Notes: generated by a model not told the origin, from the sequence alone. Positions 43,063-53,249 are shown, numbered from the stretch's first letter. The stretch is DNA of 64,000 nucleotides from Candidatus Paceibacterota bacterium (GCA_035452965.1 DAOTCE010000026.1:8055-72054), one strand, 5' to 3'. Numbers and translations: made by a program.

Positions 43063-45012
43063 ATGAAACTGATCCGCCTCCCCCGGTTCGCCGTTCTGCT
43101 TGGCAGCATCTTCCTCCTTTCGCACCTCCCCTGCGCGGCTGAATCTCCCTTCCTCTATGGCATCTTCGACGGCGGCGACCCCGACCCCGCCGACGCCTCC
43201 GAATATCTCGGCCACATCTCCAGCGGCGCCGGCCCCGGCTGGGTCACCGTCACCGTCTCCATCGGCGCCAACACCAACGACACCTGGGGCAAGGACTACC
43301 GCTTCCTCAGCAACCTCGGCCACACTGTCATCGGCCGCATCAATCACGGCTACTTCCCCATCGGCACCATCCCCCTGACCAACAAGTACGACGACTTTGC
43401 CATCCGCTGCGCCAGTTTCGTCACCAATTCCCAGGGCTGCTCCATCTGGACCATCGGCAACGAGCTCAACATCGCGGGCGAATGGCCCTTCGACACCAAC
43501 CGCAACGTGGCCCCGTTCGTCACGCCCGGGCAGTACGCCCTCTGCTACCGCAAGGTCTATAACGCCATCAAAGCCGTCCGCCCAAACCACATCGTGCTGC
43601 CCCAGGCGCCCGCCTGTTTCTCCGGCCCCTTCTCCGCCGGCTCGAACCCTTACGGCCTCAACAACTTTCCCTACGAATCCAACCCGCTGACCTGGGTCCA
43701 GTACCTGAACCAGATGCTCACCGCCATCACCACCACCGGCCCCAACCCGCGCCCGCCCGACGGGATCGCCCTCCACCTTGCGTCCCGCGGTTACACCTGC
43801 AGCGCTATCCACAGCACGGCCAAAATCGGCAGCCTTTACAGCAGCTTCTACGTTTACCAGGACTGGGTAAACCTCGGCATCCCCTCCAGCCTCTACAACC
43901 TCCCGCTCTACGCCACCGAGTGCAACGGCTACTACTTTTGGAAGGGTGGGCATCACGAAAGCCCCCTCTCCCACTATGAACCCGGCTGGATGCAGGAGGT
44001 CTATGCCGAAATCAGCCGCTACAACCAGACCGCCGTCGCCACCGGCAAACCGGTTTACCGCTGCGTCAACATGTACCAATGGCCCGAAGGCTACGACAAC
44101 TGGAACATCAACGGCAGCAGCGACTTCTTCAAAGACGACATCCTCGCTGACCTCGACATCGCCGTAGCCCAGCGCTACACTTGGCCCGGCAATTACGCCG
44201 GGATGTTGATTCCAATCGGCATCAACTTCATCCACCCCGGCACCAGCGACGACACCGTCCCCATCTGCGGGAATGGCGGCGTGGTACCCCAGACCGGTTG
44301 GATCAATCTCACCGCCGGCGGCACCGGCAGCGGGGTCGCCCTCCAAGCAGGCTTGAGCGTCAGTTGGTTCACCCCGGGTGGCGGCACCCACGAATTCTCC
44401 ACCCTGCCGAACTCCCCTGCCGACTTCGCTCTCATGCAGGGCTATCTCGACACCGGCAATACCTCAACCTCACTTATCACTGTCAGTGGTGTCAAATTCC
44501 CCCTGTACGACGTAATAGTCTATTGCGACGGAGACAATGGGGACGCCGCGCGAGTCGGCAGGTATGTCCTCAGCGGCGCGACCAGCGGCAACGCCACCAA
44601 GTATGTCGGCGACCCGGCCTATAGCGACTTCTACGGCACCTACATCGAGGTGGATTCCCCCACTGGCGGCGCCTCCACCCCAGCGGGCAATTACTGCCGC
44701 TTCCGCAATGTCCGCGGTGTAGGTTTCACTGTTTCCGCCACGGGTAACTATGGCTCCGACAACCACCCGCGCGCCCCCGTCAACGCCCTCCAGATAGTGC
44801 CGATCAATGTGGTCCCTGTTCTGAGCGAGCCTGTCCACAGCGCTGGCCGTTTCGAGTTCTTTCTCAGCGGCGCCACCAATATCAGTTACACAATCCAAGG
44901 CTCCACCAACCTGCTTGACTGGGACTTCGTTGCCAACCGCACCGCCCCGGCGCAGGTCTCGCTTTCCTCGGCCGACCACCGCTATCATTTCTTTCGGGCG
45001 CTTTTCCAGTAG
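43063..45012 (+). CDS. Secreted clan-A-like glycosidase candidate with C-terminal module
   Basis: 649 residues with a signal peptide (FAVLLGSIFLLSHLPCAA). I recognise no exact family. A TIM-barrel is suggested by IWTIGNELNIAGE (Glu134, in the NE motif of clan GH-A acid/bases) and PLYATECNGYYF (Glu286, a candidate nucleophile at strand 7), about 150 residues apart. After about residue 385 there is a beta-rich part with TGWINLTAGGTGSGV. The last ~60 residues (SYTIQGSTNLLDWDFV...YHFFRALF) are a module I know as frequent at the C terminus of secreted verrucomicrobial proteins. It is predicted to act on an extracellular polysaccharide. Confidence 0.65.
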   Translation: MKLIRLPRFAVLLGSIFLLSHLPCAAESPFLYGIFDGGDPDPADASEYLGHISSGAGPGWVTVTVSIGANTNDTWGKDYRFLSNLGHTVIGRINHGYFPIGTIPLTNKYDDFAIRCASFVTNSQGCSIWTIGNELNIAGEWPFDTNRNVAPFVTPGQYALCYRKVYNAIKAVRPNHIVLPQAPACFSGPFSAGSNPYGLNNFPYESNPLTWVQYLNQMLTAITTTGPNPRPPDGIALHLASRGYTCSAIHSTAKIGSLYSSFYVYQDWVNLGIPSSLYNLPLYATECNGYYFWKGGHHESPLSHYEPGWMQEVYAEISRYNQTAVATGKPVYRCVNMYQWPEGYDNWNINGSSDFFKDDILADLDIAVAQRYTWPGNYAGMLIPIGINFIHPGTSDDTVPICGNGGVVPQTGWINLTAGGTGSGVALQAGLSVSWFTPGGGTHEFSTLPNSPADFALMQGYLDTGNTSTSLITVSGVKFPLYDVIVYCDGDNGDAARVGRYVLSGATSGNATKYVGDPAYSDFYGTYIEVDSPTGGASTPAGNYCRFRNVRGVGFTVSATGNYGSDNHPRAPVNALQIVPINVVPVLSEPVHSAGRFEFFLSGATNISYTIQGSTNLLDWDFVANRTAPAQVSLSSADHRYHFFRALFQ

Positions 45013-45120
45013 CGCGGGTCATCTGGCGCGCGCGTACTGCTTGACCGTTGGCCCGCCAGCGGAATATTCTGGCAGTACAAGTCACTGAAGCTGCGTCTGA
45101 TACCAGACCAATTACTTGCC

Positions 45121-46002
45121 ATGAATAAAACGGTGGCAGTCAGGAATCCGGAGCGGCCATCCCCACAGACACGTTCAGCTTTCACCCTTATCGAGTTGCT
45201 CGTTGTGATCGCGATCATTGCCATCCTGGCAGCGCTGCTGCTCCCCGCACTGAACCGGGCCAAGCTCCGCGCCCAGGGTGTTTGGTGCATGAACAACACC
45301 CGCCAACTCATGCTCGCCTGGCAACTTTATGCCAGCGATCACGCCGATTGGCTGCCCCCCAACGAAGACAATGGCGCCACGGGAAACTGGTGCGGTGGGG
45401 TAATGAATTTCGACGGCGGCAATATCGCCAACTACACCATCTCATTTCTCATTGATCCCAAATACGGGAAGCTGGGGCCCTACAGCAAGGCCCCGGGCCT
45501 TTACAAGTGCCCCGCCGATCGCAGCGCCGTGAGCATGGGCGGCCAGACCTTCAACCGGGTCCGCAGTGTTGCCATGAGCCAGTCCGTCGGCACGATGCTC
45601 AATCCTCCCCTCCGCCCCGTCGTAGGCCCCTGGCTCGGCGGCGATAACGGCAGTCCTTCACCCGCTTGGCGCACATACGGCAAACTGACGGACATCGTGC
45701 GGCCGACGCCCGATTTGCTCTGGGTCGTGATTGACGAACATCCCGACAGCATCAACGATGCCGGCCTGGCCGTCGAATGTGCCTTGACCAATGCTGAGGC
45801 CAAGATCATTGACTACCCCGCCAGCTTCCATGCCAGTGCCGCCGGGATCGCTTTCGCCGACGGCCACTCCGAAATCCACAAGTGGAAAGACTCACGCACC
45901 ATGCCGGCCGTCAAATACGACAATACACTTCCGCTCAACGTCTCCTCACCCAACAATCCCGACGTCGCGTGGTTGCAGATACGAACCTCCGCACTCAAAT
46001 AG
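45121..46002 (+). CDS. Type II secretion pseudopilin-like protein (prepilin N-terminal domain)
   Basis: 293 residues. Residues ~20-45 hold the class III signal SAFTLIELLVVIAIIAILAA, cleaved by a prepilin peptidase before Phe, with the conserved Glu at +5 of the mature protein. The remaining domain has the features of the large verrucomicrobial/planctomycete pseudopilin family: CMNNTRQLMLAWQLYASDHADWLPPN, YKCPADRS, and near the end AGIAFADGHSEIHKW, an H-x-DG-like tail. Genomes of these phyla carry dozens of copies; their function is unclear, perhaps surface filaments or secretion adaptors. It follows the glycosidase gene. Confidence 0.88.
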   Translation: MNKTVAVRNPERPSPQTRSAFTLIELLVVIAIIAILAALLLPALNRAKLRAQGVWCMNNTRQLMLAWQLYASDHADWLPPNEDNGATGNWCGGVMNFDGGNIANYTISFLIDPKYGKLGPYSKAPGLYKCPADRSAVSMGGQTFNRVRSVAMSQSVGTMLNPPLRPVVGPWLGGDNGSPSPAWRTYGKLTDIVRPTPDLLWVVIDEHPDSINDAGLAVECALTNAEAKIIDYPASFHASAAGIAFADGHSEIHKWKDSRTMPAVKYDNTLPLNVSSPNNPDVAWLQIRTSALK

Positions 46003-46053
46003 CCCGCGCCTTGTCATTGCATAGATCACAAGTGACCCTTACCATTCCGAGCC

Positions 46054-46947
46054 ATGAAATTGAATCGCCGTGAATTCCTGACTGCTTCCGCTATAACCGG
46101 GTTTTTAGGTGGCCTCCCCTTGACGGCTCGGGCATTCACTTTACCCGATCCACCCCGCAAAGCACGGCTCCGCCTGTCATGCCAGGAGGGCGTGGCTCCC
46201 GGTCACTCCTTGACAGAGAAACTTGATTTTCTGGAACAACTCGAGTTTGAAGGCCTGGAAGTGGGTGGTGGTGGCCTGGCCAAACGCGTCGAGGAACTGC
46301 AAAAGGCGCTTCAAGGCCGCAAGATCAAGGTCAGCGCCATATGCGCCGGATTCAAGGGGGTGCTCATCTCTGAGCAGGAAGAGGTCCGCCAAACAGCAGT
46401 GGCGAGTATGAAGGAAATCATCACAGCCGCCGGCGCGCTCGGCTCCACCGGCATGATCATCGTCCCGGCCTTCCACAACCAGACCAAAATGGGCCACCAG
46501 GAGTCGCGCGAACTGCTGGTCAAGCTCTTGTCCGAACTGGGAGACCATGCCCAAAAGGCCGGCACACGGGTGCTGCTCGAACCGCTCAACCGCCGCGAGT
46601 GCCACTTCTTGCGCCAGGTTGCCGACGGCGCGGCCATTTGCCGCGACGTCAACAATCCCGGCATCGCCCTCATGGGCGATTTCTGGCACATGACCTGGGA
46701 AGAGACAAGCGACATGGCGGCCTTCATCGCCGCCGGCAAATACCTGCACCACGTCCACATTGCCAGCCGCAAAAACCGCAAGATGCCGGGAGAGGATGAT
46801 GGTGACAATTACGTGGACGGCTTCAAGGGGCTTAAGCTCATCGGTTACCAGGACTTCGTGAGCTTCGAGTGCGGTTGCAAGGGTGACCCCGCGAAGGCCC
46901 TTCCCGCTGCCACCAAGCTGCTGCGCGAACAGTGGGAATCGGCTTAA
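46054..46947 (+). CDS. Tat-exported xylose-isomerase-like TIM barrel
   Basis: 297 residues. The Tat signal is LNRREFLTASAITGFLGG. The barrel follows the AP endonuclease 2/xylose isomerase-like family (PF01261): LEFEGLEVGGGGL, STGMIIVPAFHN, VLLEPLNRRECHFL (metal Glu), ALMGDFWHM (metal Asp/His), YLHHVHIASRKNRKMPGEDDG and FVSFECGC. These match hydroxypyruvate or sugar isomerases and 3-keto-sugar-processing enzymes. Substrate is unknown. It lies 51 bp after the pseudopilin gene and convergent with smc. Confidence 0.87.
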   Translation: MKLNRREFLTASAITGFLGGLPLTARAFTLPDPPRKARLRLSCQEGVAPGHSLTEKLDFLEQLEFEGLEVGGGGLAKRVEELQKALQGRKIKVSAICAGFKGVLISEQEEVRQTAVASMKEIITAAGALGSTGMIIVPAFHNQTKMGHQESRELLVKLLSELGDHAQKAGTRVLLEPLNRRECHFLRQVADGAAICRDVNNPGIALMGDFWHMTWEETSDMAAFIAAGKYLHHVHIASRKNRKMPGEDDGDNYVDGFKGLKLIGYQDFVSFECGCKGDPAKALPAATKLLREQWESA

Positions 46948-46979
46948 TGCCAGCGCGTCACCCAGGCGCCGCGCCCACC

Positions 46980-49900
46980 CTACTTCGCCATCACCATTTC
47001 AAGGGTGTCGTCCCGCTTCTGTGGCGCATCCTGTTCGGACTCGACCGAAGGGGTGGCCGTTGGCCCTTCCAGGGTCGTCGCCGGGGCCCCGGTCACCGCT
47101 TCGTTAGTCTTGTGGAATTTGACACTGACAATCTTGCTCACGCCGTGCTCCTGCATCGTGATGCCGTAGAGCACATCTGCCATGCCGATAGTCCGTTTGT
47201 TGTGCGTGATGATGATGAACTGTGAGCGCGTCAGGAAACGCTGCAACAGCCGAACAAACCGGTTGATGTTGGATTCGTCCAGCGGCGCGTCCAACTCGTC
47301 CAGCACGCAAAAGGGGCTGGGTTTGACCTGGTAAATAGAGAATAGCAGCGCCACAGCGGTCATCGTCTGCTCGCCGCCGGACAGGAGCGAAATGGTCTGC
47401 AGTTGCTTGCCCGGCGGCCGCGCCACAATATCAATACCGCTTTCGAGCAGGTCGTTCTCGTCCATCAACAGCAGATCGGCCTTACCGCCGCCGAATACCT
47501 CGACAAACATTGCACGGAAGCACTCCCGGATGCGCTCGAAGGTGTCGCGGAACATCTCGCGCGTCTGCACGTTGATGCGGTTGATCACTTCGAGCAACTG
47601 CGCCTTGGCCTGGACAAGGTCGTCATGCTGCTGACTGAGGAATTGGTAGCGCTGCTCGGTCTCCTCATATTCCTCGATGGCGACCAGGTTCACCGGTCCC
47701 ATTTCCTCGATCCGCTGCTGCAATGATTCAACCTGCTGCGCCACGGTACTCCAATCGGTCGCCGCACCGGCGGCGGCCATTTCGTCCGGCGTCATCACAT
47801 GCACTTTGGCCGGACCTTCGTCGGCATAGGTGATGGTGATGCACTCGCTGCGAATACTATCGAGGCTGACGTGGTACTTCTGCTGCACCTGCTCGCGCAG
47901 GTTCTGCACCGCCATGTTCTTCTGCGCCAACTCGACCTCAAGGACGCCGCGCTGCTCCTGCAGAGTGGCCACACGCCGGCGTTGTTCGCGCAGCCCCTCC
48001 TCGCGCGAGGCGACACCTTCTTCCTGGCTTTGCCTTTGTGCCGCCAGCTCAGCCATCTGGGCGTTCACCAATTCGCGGTCATGCCGCTGGGATTCAATCA
48101 GCCCGCGCGATTCCTCAATCTCCGACTCCGCTTGCTCCTTGCGGTCCACGAAGGAGGCCATCTCGCTGCGTCGCTGCTCGATGACCTGCGTAAGTTCCCG
48201 AATGCGTTGCTCAAGCGATTGGCGCTGTTGCTGGAATGAGGCACACACCTGTTCTTCCGCGGCCAGTGCCACCCGGCTATCGGTCAGCGCAGTGTTGGCC
48301 ACATCGCGCTGCTGGCGCGAATGTTCCAGTTGGACCGTCACCTCCGTGACCTGCGACTGGCTAGCCCGCTCGCGCGTCTCGGCCTCGCTGGCCTGGGCCA
48401 TCAACCCCGCGCGCTTCCGCATCCCTTCCTGCTCCTGGGCCGCCAAGCTCTGGACCTCATAGACCACAGTGTCAATCTTCTGGTGCAGCAACCGCTCGGA
48501 ATTCTGGAGCGCATTAAACTCACCCTCGCGGGTAGCGATAGCCACCTCCTGGGCGCGCAACTCGCATTGCGCCTGCTCCAGGCCGGCCTCCAGTTCGGTC
48601 TGCTCACTTTGCAGGGCGCCTCGGCGCCGACTGATCTCAGCCACCTGTTCCTGCAACTCGCTCAGCGCCAGGCTCAGCTCCGAGATCTGGTTCTTGCGGC
48701 CCAAAATCGACGCGGGCGCTTTGCCGTCTCCATTCCCATTACTGTAACCACCCGTGTAAACGCCGTGGCAGCTCAGAAGTTCACCAGCCACGGTGACATA
48801 GTGAAATCTACCGCCGCTCTCGCGCCACGCCGCCGTGGCCGCGTCCAGATCCCGCACCACCCGTGTGCTGCCGAGGAGGCGCTCCACGAGCGTACGCACA
48901 GAAATCTCGCACTCGACTATGGATATCGCGGGCACTGGTACGCCATTCAGTTCGGGACACGAAGAGCCCAACACCGGCGCCACCGGCACACCGGGATTCT
49001 CGATACCTCCATGACCGTTGCCAACGAACGCCAGTGGCGCGATGCTTGCCCGACCGCTCTTCTTCGCGCTGAGATCAGCTAGAATCTGGCGGGCGGTCTC
49101 CGGCTGCTCCGTCAACACCAACTGCAAATGATGTCCCAGGGCAGCTTCGATCGCAGTCACGTACTGATCGGGCACGCGAATTCTATCCGCCAGCGACCCG
49201 AGCACATGCTGCGACTGTTTGAGGGCCGCCAAGGGGCCCTCGCCATACCCCTCGTACTGGGCCTGCAACTGCTCCAGCACGTGGAGCCGGGAGCGCTTGC
49301 CCGCCTGCTGCTCCAGGGCCTGGTCCTGCTCTGCGGCTGCCCGCACCAACTCTTCCTGCAGCTCGCGCAAACGCTGCTGACGCCCGGCCACTGTGCCTCG
49401 TTGCGTCTGCACGTTGAGTTTAGCCGCGGCGACATTGGCCTGGAACTCGTGCAGATGGGCTTCCAGCCGCGTTCGCTCCTCTTCCAGTTGAATCTTCTCC
49501 GCCGACAGCTTCTCCAAACGCACCAGGTTGCCCTGCTTCTGCAAGTCGAGCGCGGTGATTTCATTGCGGAGCCGGGTTAAGTCCTGCGCGGCGGCGAACG
49601 CATTGGCTTGCGCTTGTCGCAAGGCTTCCTGCTGCTGGCGCAAATCCTCCTCCACCCGCCGCAGCGAATCCTGCCGGGCGGCCAGGGTTTGCCTATGTTG
49701 GTTCAGAGTGGCACCGCTGGCAGCGAGATGGTTGTTGGCAGTGGCAAGGTCCTGCTCCGCCGCGCGTCGCCGCTCTTCGGCCTGGGTCATATCCGCCATG
49801 GCCGCGGTATTCTGCGCGGCAAACTCTCGCAGGCGCTCCTCATTGAAATGAATCCGGCTCTCGTGCCGGTCAATCTCGCTTTTGAGTTCCAGCCCACGCT

Positions 49901-50780
49901 GCTGCTTGCCGCTGATTGCGTGCTCCAATTCCGACAGCCGGTTGCGCAGTTGCGCCATCTCGTCCTCACAACGCAGGACGCTGGCGGAATTGGACTCAAT
50001 TTCGTCGCGGAGGTTTCCAGCCGCAGCCTGGCGTTCGGAGATTTCGACCTGCAACTGGTCGAACTTATGACGAGCGAGTTGGGTATCGAGGTGCTGCAAG
50101 TCGGCCGCAAGTTGCTTGTAGCGGCGTGCCTTGCCCGCCTGACGCTGGAGAGAGCCAATCTGGCGCTTGACCTCCCGCACCAAATCGGCGACGCGCAGCA
50201 GGTTCTGGTCGGTGTATTCCAGCTTGCGCAGAGCCTCCTTCTTTTGCGCCTTGTACTTGGTGATCCCGGCCGCCTCCTCGAAGATCATCCGCCGGTCTTC
50301 CGGCTTGCTGGAGAGAATCTGTGTGATGTTGCCCTGGGCCATGATGCTGTAGCTGGTGCGGCCCACGCCAGTGCCCATGAAGAACTGTTGGATGTCTTTC
50401 AGCCGGCATGGCGTCTTATTGATGAAATACTCGCTGCCACCATCGCGAAAGACCCGGCGGGTAATGGTCACCTCGTTGTATGACATTTCCACGCCGGCCG
50501 CGGTAAGATGCTCCTCATCCACCCCGCCAATCGTCAGTGAGACCTCCGCCATGCCCAAAGGCTTGCGGTTGTCAGTCCCGTTGAAGATAACGTCGGCCAT
50601 CTCCCCGCCGCGCAGGGCTTTGGCGGATTGCTCGCCCAGTACCCAACGGATAGCGTCCGAGATGTTCGACTTACCACACCCATTGGGGCCAACGACGGCC
50701 GTCACACCGGGCTGGAAGTTCAGCGCAGTCTTATCCGCAAAGGACTTAAAACCCAGCACCGTTAAGTTCTTCAGATACAT
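46980..50780 (-). CDS. smc: Chromosome segregation ATPase SMC
   Basis: 1266 residues from MYLKNLTVLGFKSFADKTAL. The Walker A is VVGPNGCGKSNISDAIRWVLGE near residue 33; two long coiled coils flank a hinge at about 515-680 (YEGYGEGPLAALKQ, RIRVPDQYVTAIEAALGHHL). At the C terminus the signature LLSGGEQTMTAVALLF and Walker B FCVLDELDAPLDESN complete the ATPase head; the signature has Gln where LSGGEK is usual. SMC condenses and organises chromosomes with ScpA/ScpB, which are not encoded here. A short Thr/Glu-rich tail follows the head. Confidence 0.95.
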   Translation of the reverse strand: MYLKNLTVLGFKSFADKTALNFQPGVTAVVGPNGCGKSNISDAIRWVLGEQSAKALRGGEMADVIFNGTDNRKPLGMAEVSLTIGGVDEEHLTAAGVEMSYNEVTITRRVFRDGGSEYFINKTPCRLKDIQQFFMGTGVGRTSYSIMAQGNITQILSSKPEDRRMIFEEAAGITKYKAQKKEALRKLEYTDQNLLRVADLVREVKRQIGSLQRQAGKARRYKQLAADLQHLDTQLARHKFDQLQVEISERQAAAGNLRDEIESNSASVLRCEDEMAQLRNRLSELEHAISGKQQRGLELKSEIDRHESRIHFNEERLREFAAQNTAAMADMTQAEERRRAAEQDLATANNHLAASGATLNQHRQTLAARQDSLRRVEEDLRQQQEALRQAQANAFAAAQDLTRLRNEITALDLQKQGNLVRLEKLSAEKIQLEEERTRLEAHLHEFQANVAAAKLNVQTQRGTVAGRQQRLRELQEELVRAAAEQDQALEQQAGKRSRLHVLEQLQAQYEGYGEGPLAALKQSQHVLGSLADRIRVPDQYVTAIEAALGHHLQLVLTEQPETARQILADLSAKKSGRASIAPLAFVGNGHGGIENPGVPVAPVLGSSCPELNGVPVPAISIVECEISVRTLVERLLGSTRVVRDLDAATAAWRESGGRFHYVTVAGELLSCHGVYTGGYSNGNGDGKAPASILGRKNQISELSLALSELQEQVAEISRRRGALQSEQTELEAGLEQAQCELRAQEVAIATREGEFNALQNSERLLHQKIDTVVYEVQSLAAQEQEGMRKRAGLMAQASEAETRERASQSQVTEVTVQLEHSRQQRDVANTALTDSRVALAAEEQVCASFQQQRQSLEQRIRELTQVIEQRRSEMASFVDRKEQAESEIEESRGLIESQRHDRELVNAQMAELAAQRQSQEEGVASREEGLREQRRRVATLQEQRGVLEVELAQKNMAVQNLREQVQQKYHVSLDSIRSECITITYADEGPAKVHVMTPDEMAAAGAATDWSTVAQQVESLQQRIEEMGPVNLVAIEEYEETEQRYQFLSQQHDDLVQAKAQLLEVINRINVQTREMFRDTFERIRECFRAMFVEVFGGGKADLLLMDENDLLESGIDIVARPPGKQLQTISLLSGGEQTMTAVALLFSIYQVKPSPFCVLDELDAPLDESNINRFVRLLQRFLTRSQFIIITHNKRTIGMADVLYGITMQEHGVSKIVSVKFHKTNEAVTGAPATTLEGPTATPSVESEQDAPQKRDDTLEMVMAK

Positions 50781-51039
50781 GATCTTGGTAAAGACAATCA
50801 AACCTGTCCTGCCTAGTAAAGCCCAAAAACCACAATATACAGGGCTCAGTTATTGTCGGAGCACAACTAATTGGTGAGGAACCGAGATTTGTATTGTGCC
50901 GTTAACCGCTGCTAAGTGCCCTTTATCCCAACATGACTAGCGTACTTCTACTATCGCCTCCGCAGCCTGGCAACAACTTTCTGCAATGAACTTTGCCCTC
51001 GTCTCGCCACTACTTAAGGCATAATCTACCCGCCGATAC

Positions 51040-52638
51040 ATGACCTCGACCATCACAATCCCTGATCCAATGATGACTCCGCCTCCAGCCAACCCTCCCG
51101 TTCTCTCGGGACGCCACCCAACGCACCTGCGCCTCGCCAGCGCGATGGTTGCGATCGTGGCTGCCTTTGCCTCCCAGGCCGGGAACTCTCAGCCTCCAAA
51201 AATTAATCCGCCCTCACCGGTGAGGGAATTCCGCGCTGCCTGGGTCGCGACCGTCGGGAACATAGACTGGCCTTCCCGCAAGACTCTGACCACGCAGGAA
51301 CAGAAGGTCGAGCTACTTGCGATTCTGGATCGGGCCGTGCAACTCAAGCTGAACGCCATCATTTTCCAAGTCAGGCCAGCCTGCGACGCGATGTATGCCT
51401 CCCGCATCGAGCCATGGTCGGAGTACTTGACCGGCACCATGGGCAAAGCGCCAGAGCCTTTCTATGATCCACTGGCTTTCGCCGTCGAGGAGGCGCACAA
51501 GCGCGGCTTGGAACTGCACGCGTGGTTCAATCCATATAGGGCACGGCTGCGCGCCACCAGCTCACCCGCCTCGGCGAACCATGTGAGCAAGACCCGTCCG
51601 CAGCTCGTTCGGCAATACGGAGAACTCCTTTGGCTCGATCCGGGTGATAAAGCGGTGCAGGAGTACTCGCTAAGCGTTGTGATGGATGTCGTCAAGCGCT
51701 ACGACGTAGATGGGGCGCACTTTGACGACTACTTCTATCCGTACAAAGTCAAGGATGGTTCCGGCCAAGACCTGGACTTCCCCGACGATTCGAGTTGGCA
51801 GCGCTTTGGAGCCGGCGGCATGCTGAGCCGTGCCGACTGGCGGCGTGAAAACGTCAACGTATTCATTCAGCGCGTCTATCAATCTATCAAAGCGGCAAAA
51901 CCCTGGGTCAAGTTTGGGGTTAGTCCGTTCGGCATTTGGCGCCCGAACAATCCGCCCCAAATCAAGGGGTTCGACGCTTATGCCTCGCTCTATGCCGATT
52001 CGCGGAAATGGCTGGTGAACGGATGGGTTGACTACTTCGTGCCTCAGCTTTACTGGGCAATTGAACCGCCGGAACAGAGCTTCCCTGTCCTGCTGCGATG
52101 GTGGGCCGAGCAGAACACCAAAGGCAGAACCCTTTGCCCTGGCATAAACTCCACCAAAGTGGGGGGCCGGTCGCAATCCCGGCGCGGGTGGGAGCCGGAG
52201 GAAATCGTCAAGCAGATCCGGCTCAGCCGCACCCAGCACGGCGTAAGCGGCCACGTTCACTGGAATATGAAGAGCCTCATGCGCAATGCCGCGTTTGACG
52301 AGCAACTCCAACGGGAGGTCTATCAGCAACCAGCTCTAATGCCGCCGTCTCCCTGGCTTGGCCGGGCCCAACCGGCCATGCCGAAGCTCACTATAGCTAA
52401 AATGCGGTCGGGTTCGCCGCCACGCATCAACTGGACGCCGGGCGGTCAGGGAACGGTTTGGCTCTGGCTTTTGCAGACGCAAACGCGGGGCGAGTGGACG
52501 ACGGAAATTCTGCCCGGCAAGCAGACCTCTCGTTCCTGGAATGGCTCATTGCCGAATGTCGTGGCGGTTTCCGCGGTCAACCGCAATGGCGAAACCAGTT
52601 CGCCGAGTGTGCTTCAAACGTCAGGTAACACCAGATGA
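51040..52638 (+). CDS. GHL10/DUF187 family glycosidase (YngK-like)
   Basis: 532 residues. The family core (PF02638) runs from VREFRAAWVATVGNIDWP through KLNAIIFQVRPACDAMYAS, GLELHAWFNPYRAR, YDVDGAHFDDYFYPY (catalytic Asp region), KFGVSPFGIWRPN and DYFVPQLYWAIE. A C-terminal Ig/fibronectin-like region (~440-520, INWTPGGQGTVWLWLLQT) follows. A signal or anchor segment lies at LASAMVAIVAAFASQA. The family degrades glycans linked to peptidoglycan or other polysaccharide. It is divergent from smc, 259 bp apart. Confidence 0.88.
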   Translation: MTSTITIPDPMMTPPPANPPVLSGRHPTHLRLASAMVAIVAAFASQAGNSQPPKINPPSPVREFRAAWVATVGNIDWPSRKTLTTQEQKVELLAILDRAVQLKLNAIIFQVRPACDAMYASRIEPWSEYLTGTMGKAPEPFYDPLAFAVEEAHKRGLELHAWFNPYRARLRATSSPASANHVSKTRPQLVRQYGELLWLDPGDKAVQEYSLSVVMDVVKRYDVDGAHFDDYFYPYKVKDGSGQDLDFPDDSSWQRFGAGGMLSRADWRRENVNVFIQRVYQSIKAAKPWVKFGVSPFGIWRPNNPPQIKGFDAYASLYADSRKWLVNGWVDYFVPQLYWAIEPPEQSFPVLLRWWAEQNTKGRTLCPGINSTKVGGRSQSRRGWEPEEIVKQIRLSRTQHGVSGHVHWNMKSLMRNAAFDEQLQREVYQQPALMPPSPWLGRAQPAMPKLTIAKMRSGSPPRINWTPGGQGTVWLWLLQTQTRGEWTTEILPGKQTSRSWNGSLPNVVAVSAVNRNGETSSPSVLQTSGNTR

Positions 52639-52670
52639 CCGTCGAGCGCTGGGCGTCCCGGCGGGGAGGG

Positions 52671-53249
52671 TTACTCGCGCATTGCACGGTGCAAGCCCGC
52701 ACCAGGGAGCACACCCGCCCAAGCGGCGAGTGGTTCTACCTTGGCCAATACAGGGAGCGCGAAGGGTTCCTCCGGAAGCTTGCGTTCCCGGGGAAGAAAA
52801 TCCATGCCGGCTTTGCGCGCAACGCTTTCCAGAAAGCGGCGGGTCAGGCCGGACTGAGCGTCAGGCTGCACCGGCACGGCGATCAGCGCGACCAAGGCGC
52901 TGGTCCGCGTCAGACGGTGTGGCAGCCATTCATCCACCCACAAGTACAGGCTCAACGGCAATTCCGCTGCGTCCCGGAGGGAAACAATCAGCACATCCGC
53001 CCGCATTGCCGCCCGCCCTGCAGCTGCCAGGGCGTCGGGGTGCGCTAAGTCGTTGACCCGCCAGGATTTGCTGGAGATTCCGCCGCTGCCAATTAATTGC
53101 TCCACACGAGCCCACAAGTCCATCGCCCAGTGGTGAGTAAGGTGATCCTGGTAGATAACAACAACATTCAGCGCGGGCTCAGGACCATTAGCGGTTGCGG
53201 CGGTGGAATCCAATTGGGAATCCGGTTCCAATAGCAGTTTTTGCTGCAT
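52671..53249 (-). CDS. Unrecognised protein next to the response regulators
   Basis: About 192 residues. I know no family for it. It reads as an alpha/beta domain: LNVVVIYQD strand, a helix (AMDLWARVEQLI), VLIVSLRDA strand, LYLWVDEWLP, SALVALIAVPV and a C-terminal EPFALPVLAKVEPLA. The order suggests a flavodoxin/receiver-like fold but the phosphorylatable Asp of receivers is not obvious. A TTG three codons upstream (53258) is also possible. Its only neighbours in phase are the NarL-type regulator and kinases, so a signalling role is possible. Confidence 0.6.
   Translation of the reverse strand: MQQKLLLEPDSQLDSTAATANGPEPALNVVVIYQDHLTHHWAMDLWARVEQLIGSGGISSKSWRVNDLAHPDALAAAGRAAMRADVLIVSLRDAAELPLSLYLWVDEWLPHRLTRTSALVALIAVPVQPDAQSGLTRRFLESVARKAGMDFLPRERKLPEEPFALPVLAKVEPLAAWAGVLPGAGLHRAMRE

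Noticed and set aside
43042..44391. Minus-strand frame of 449 codons rich in Val/Gly/Ala
   Set aside because: Mirror of the C-ending codons in the secreted glycosidase gene; no motif or signal.
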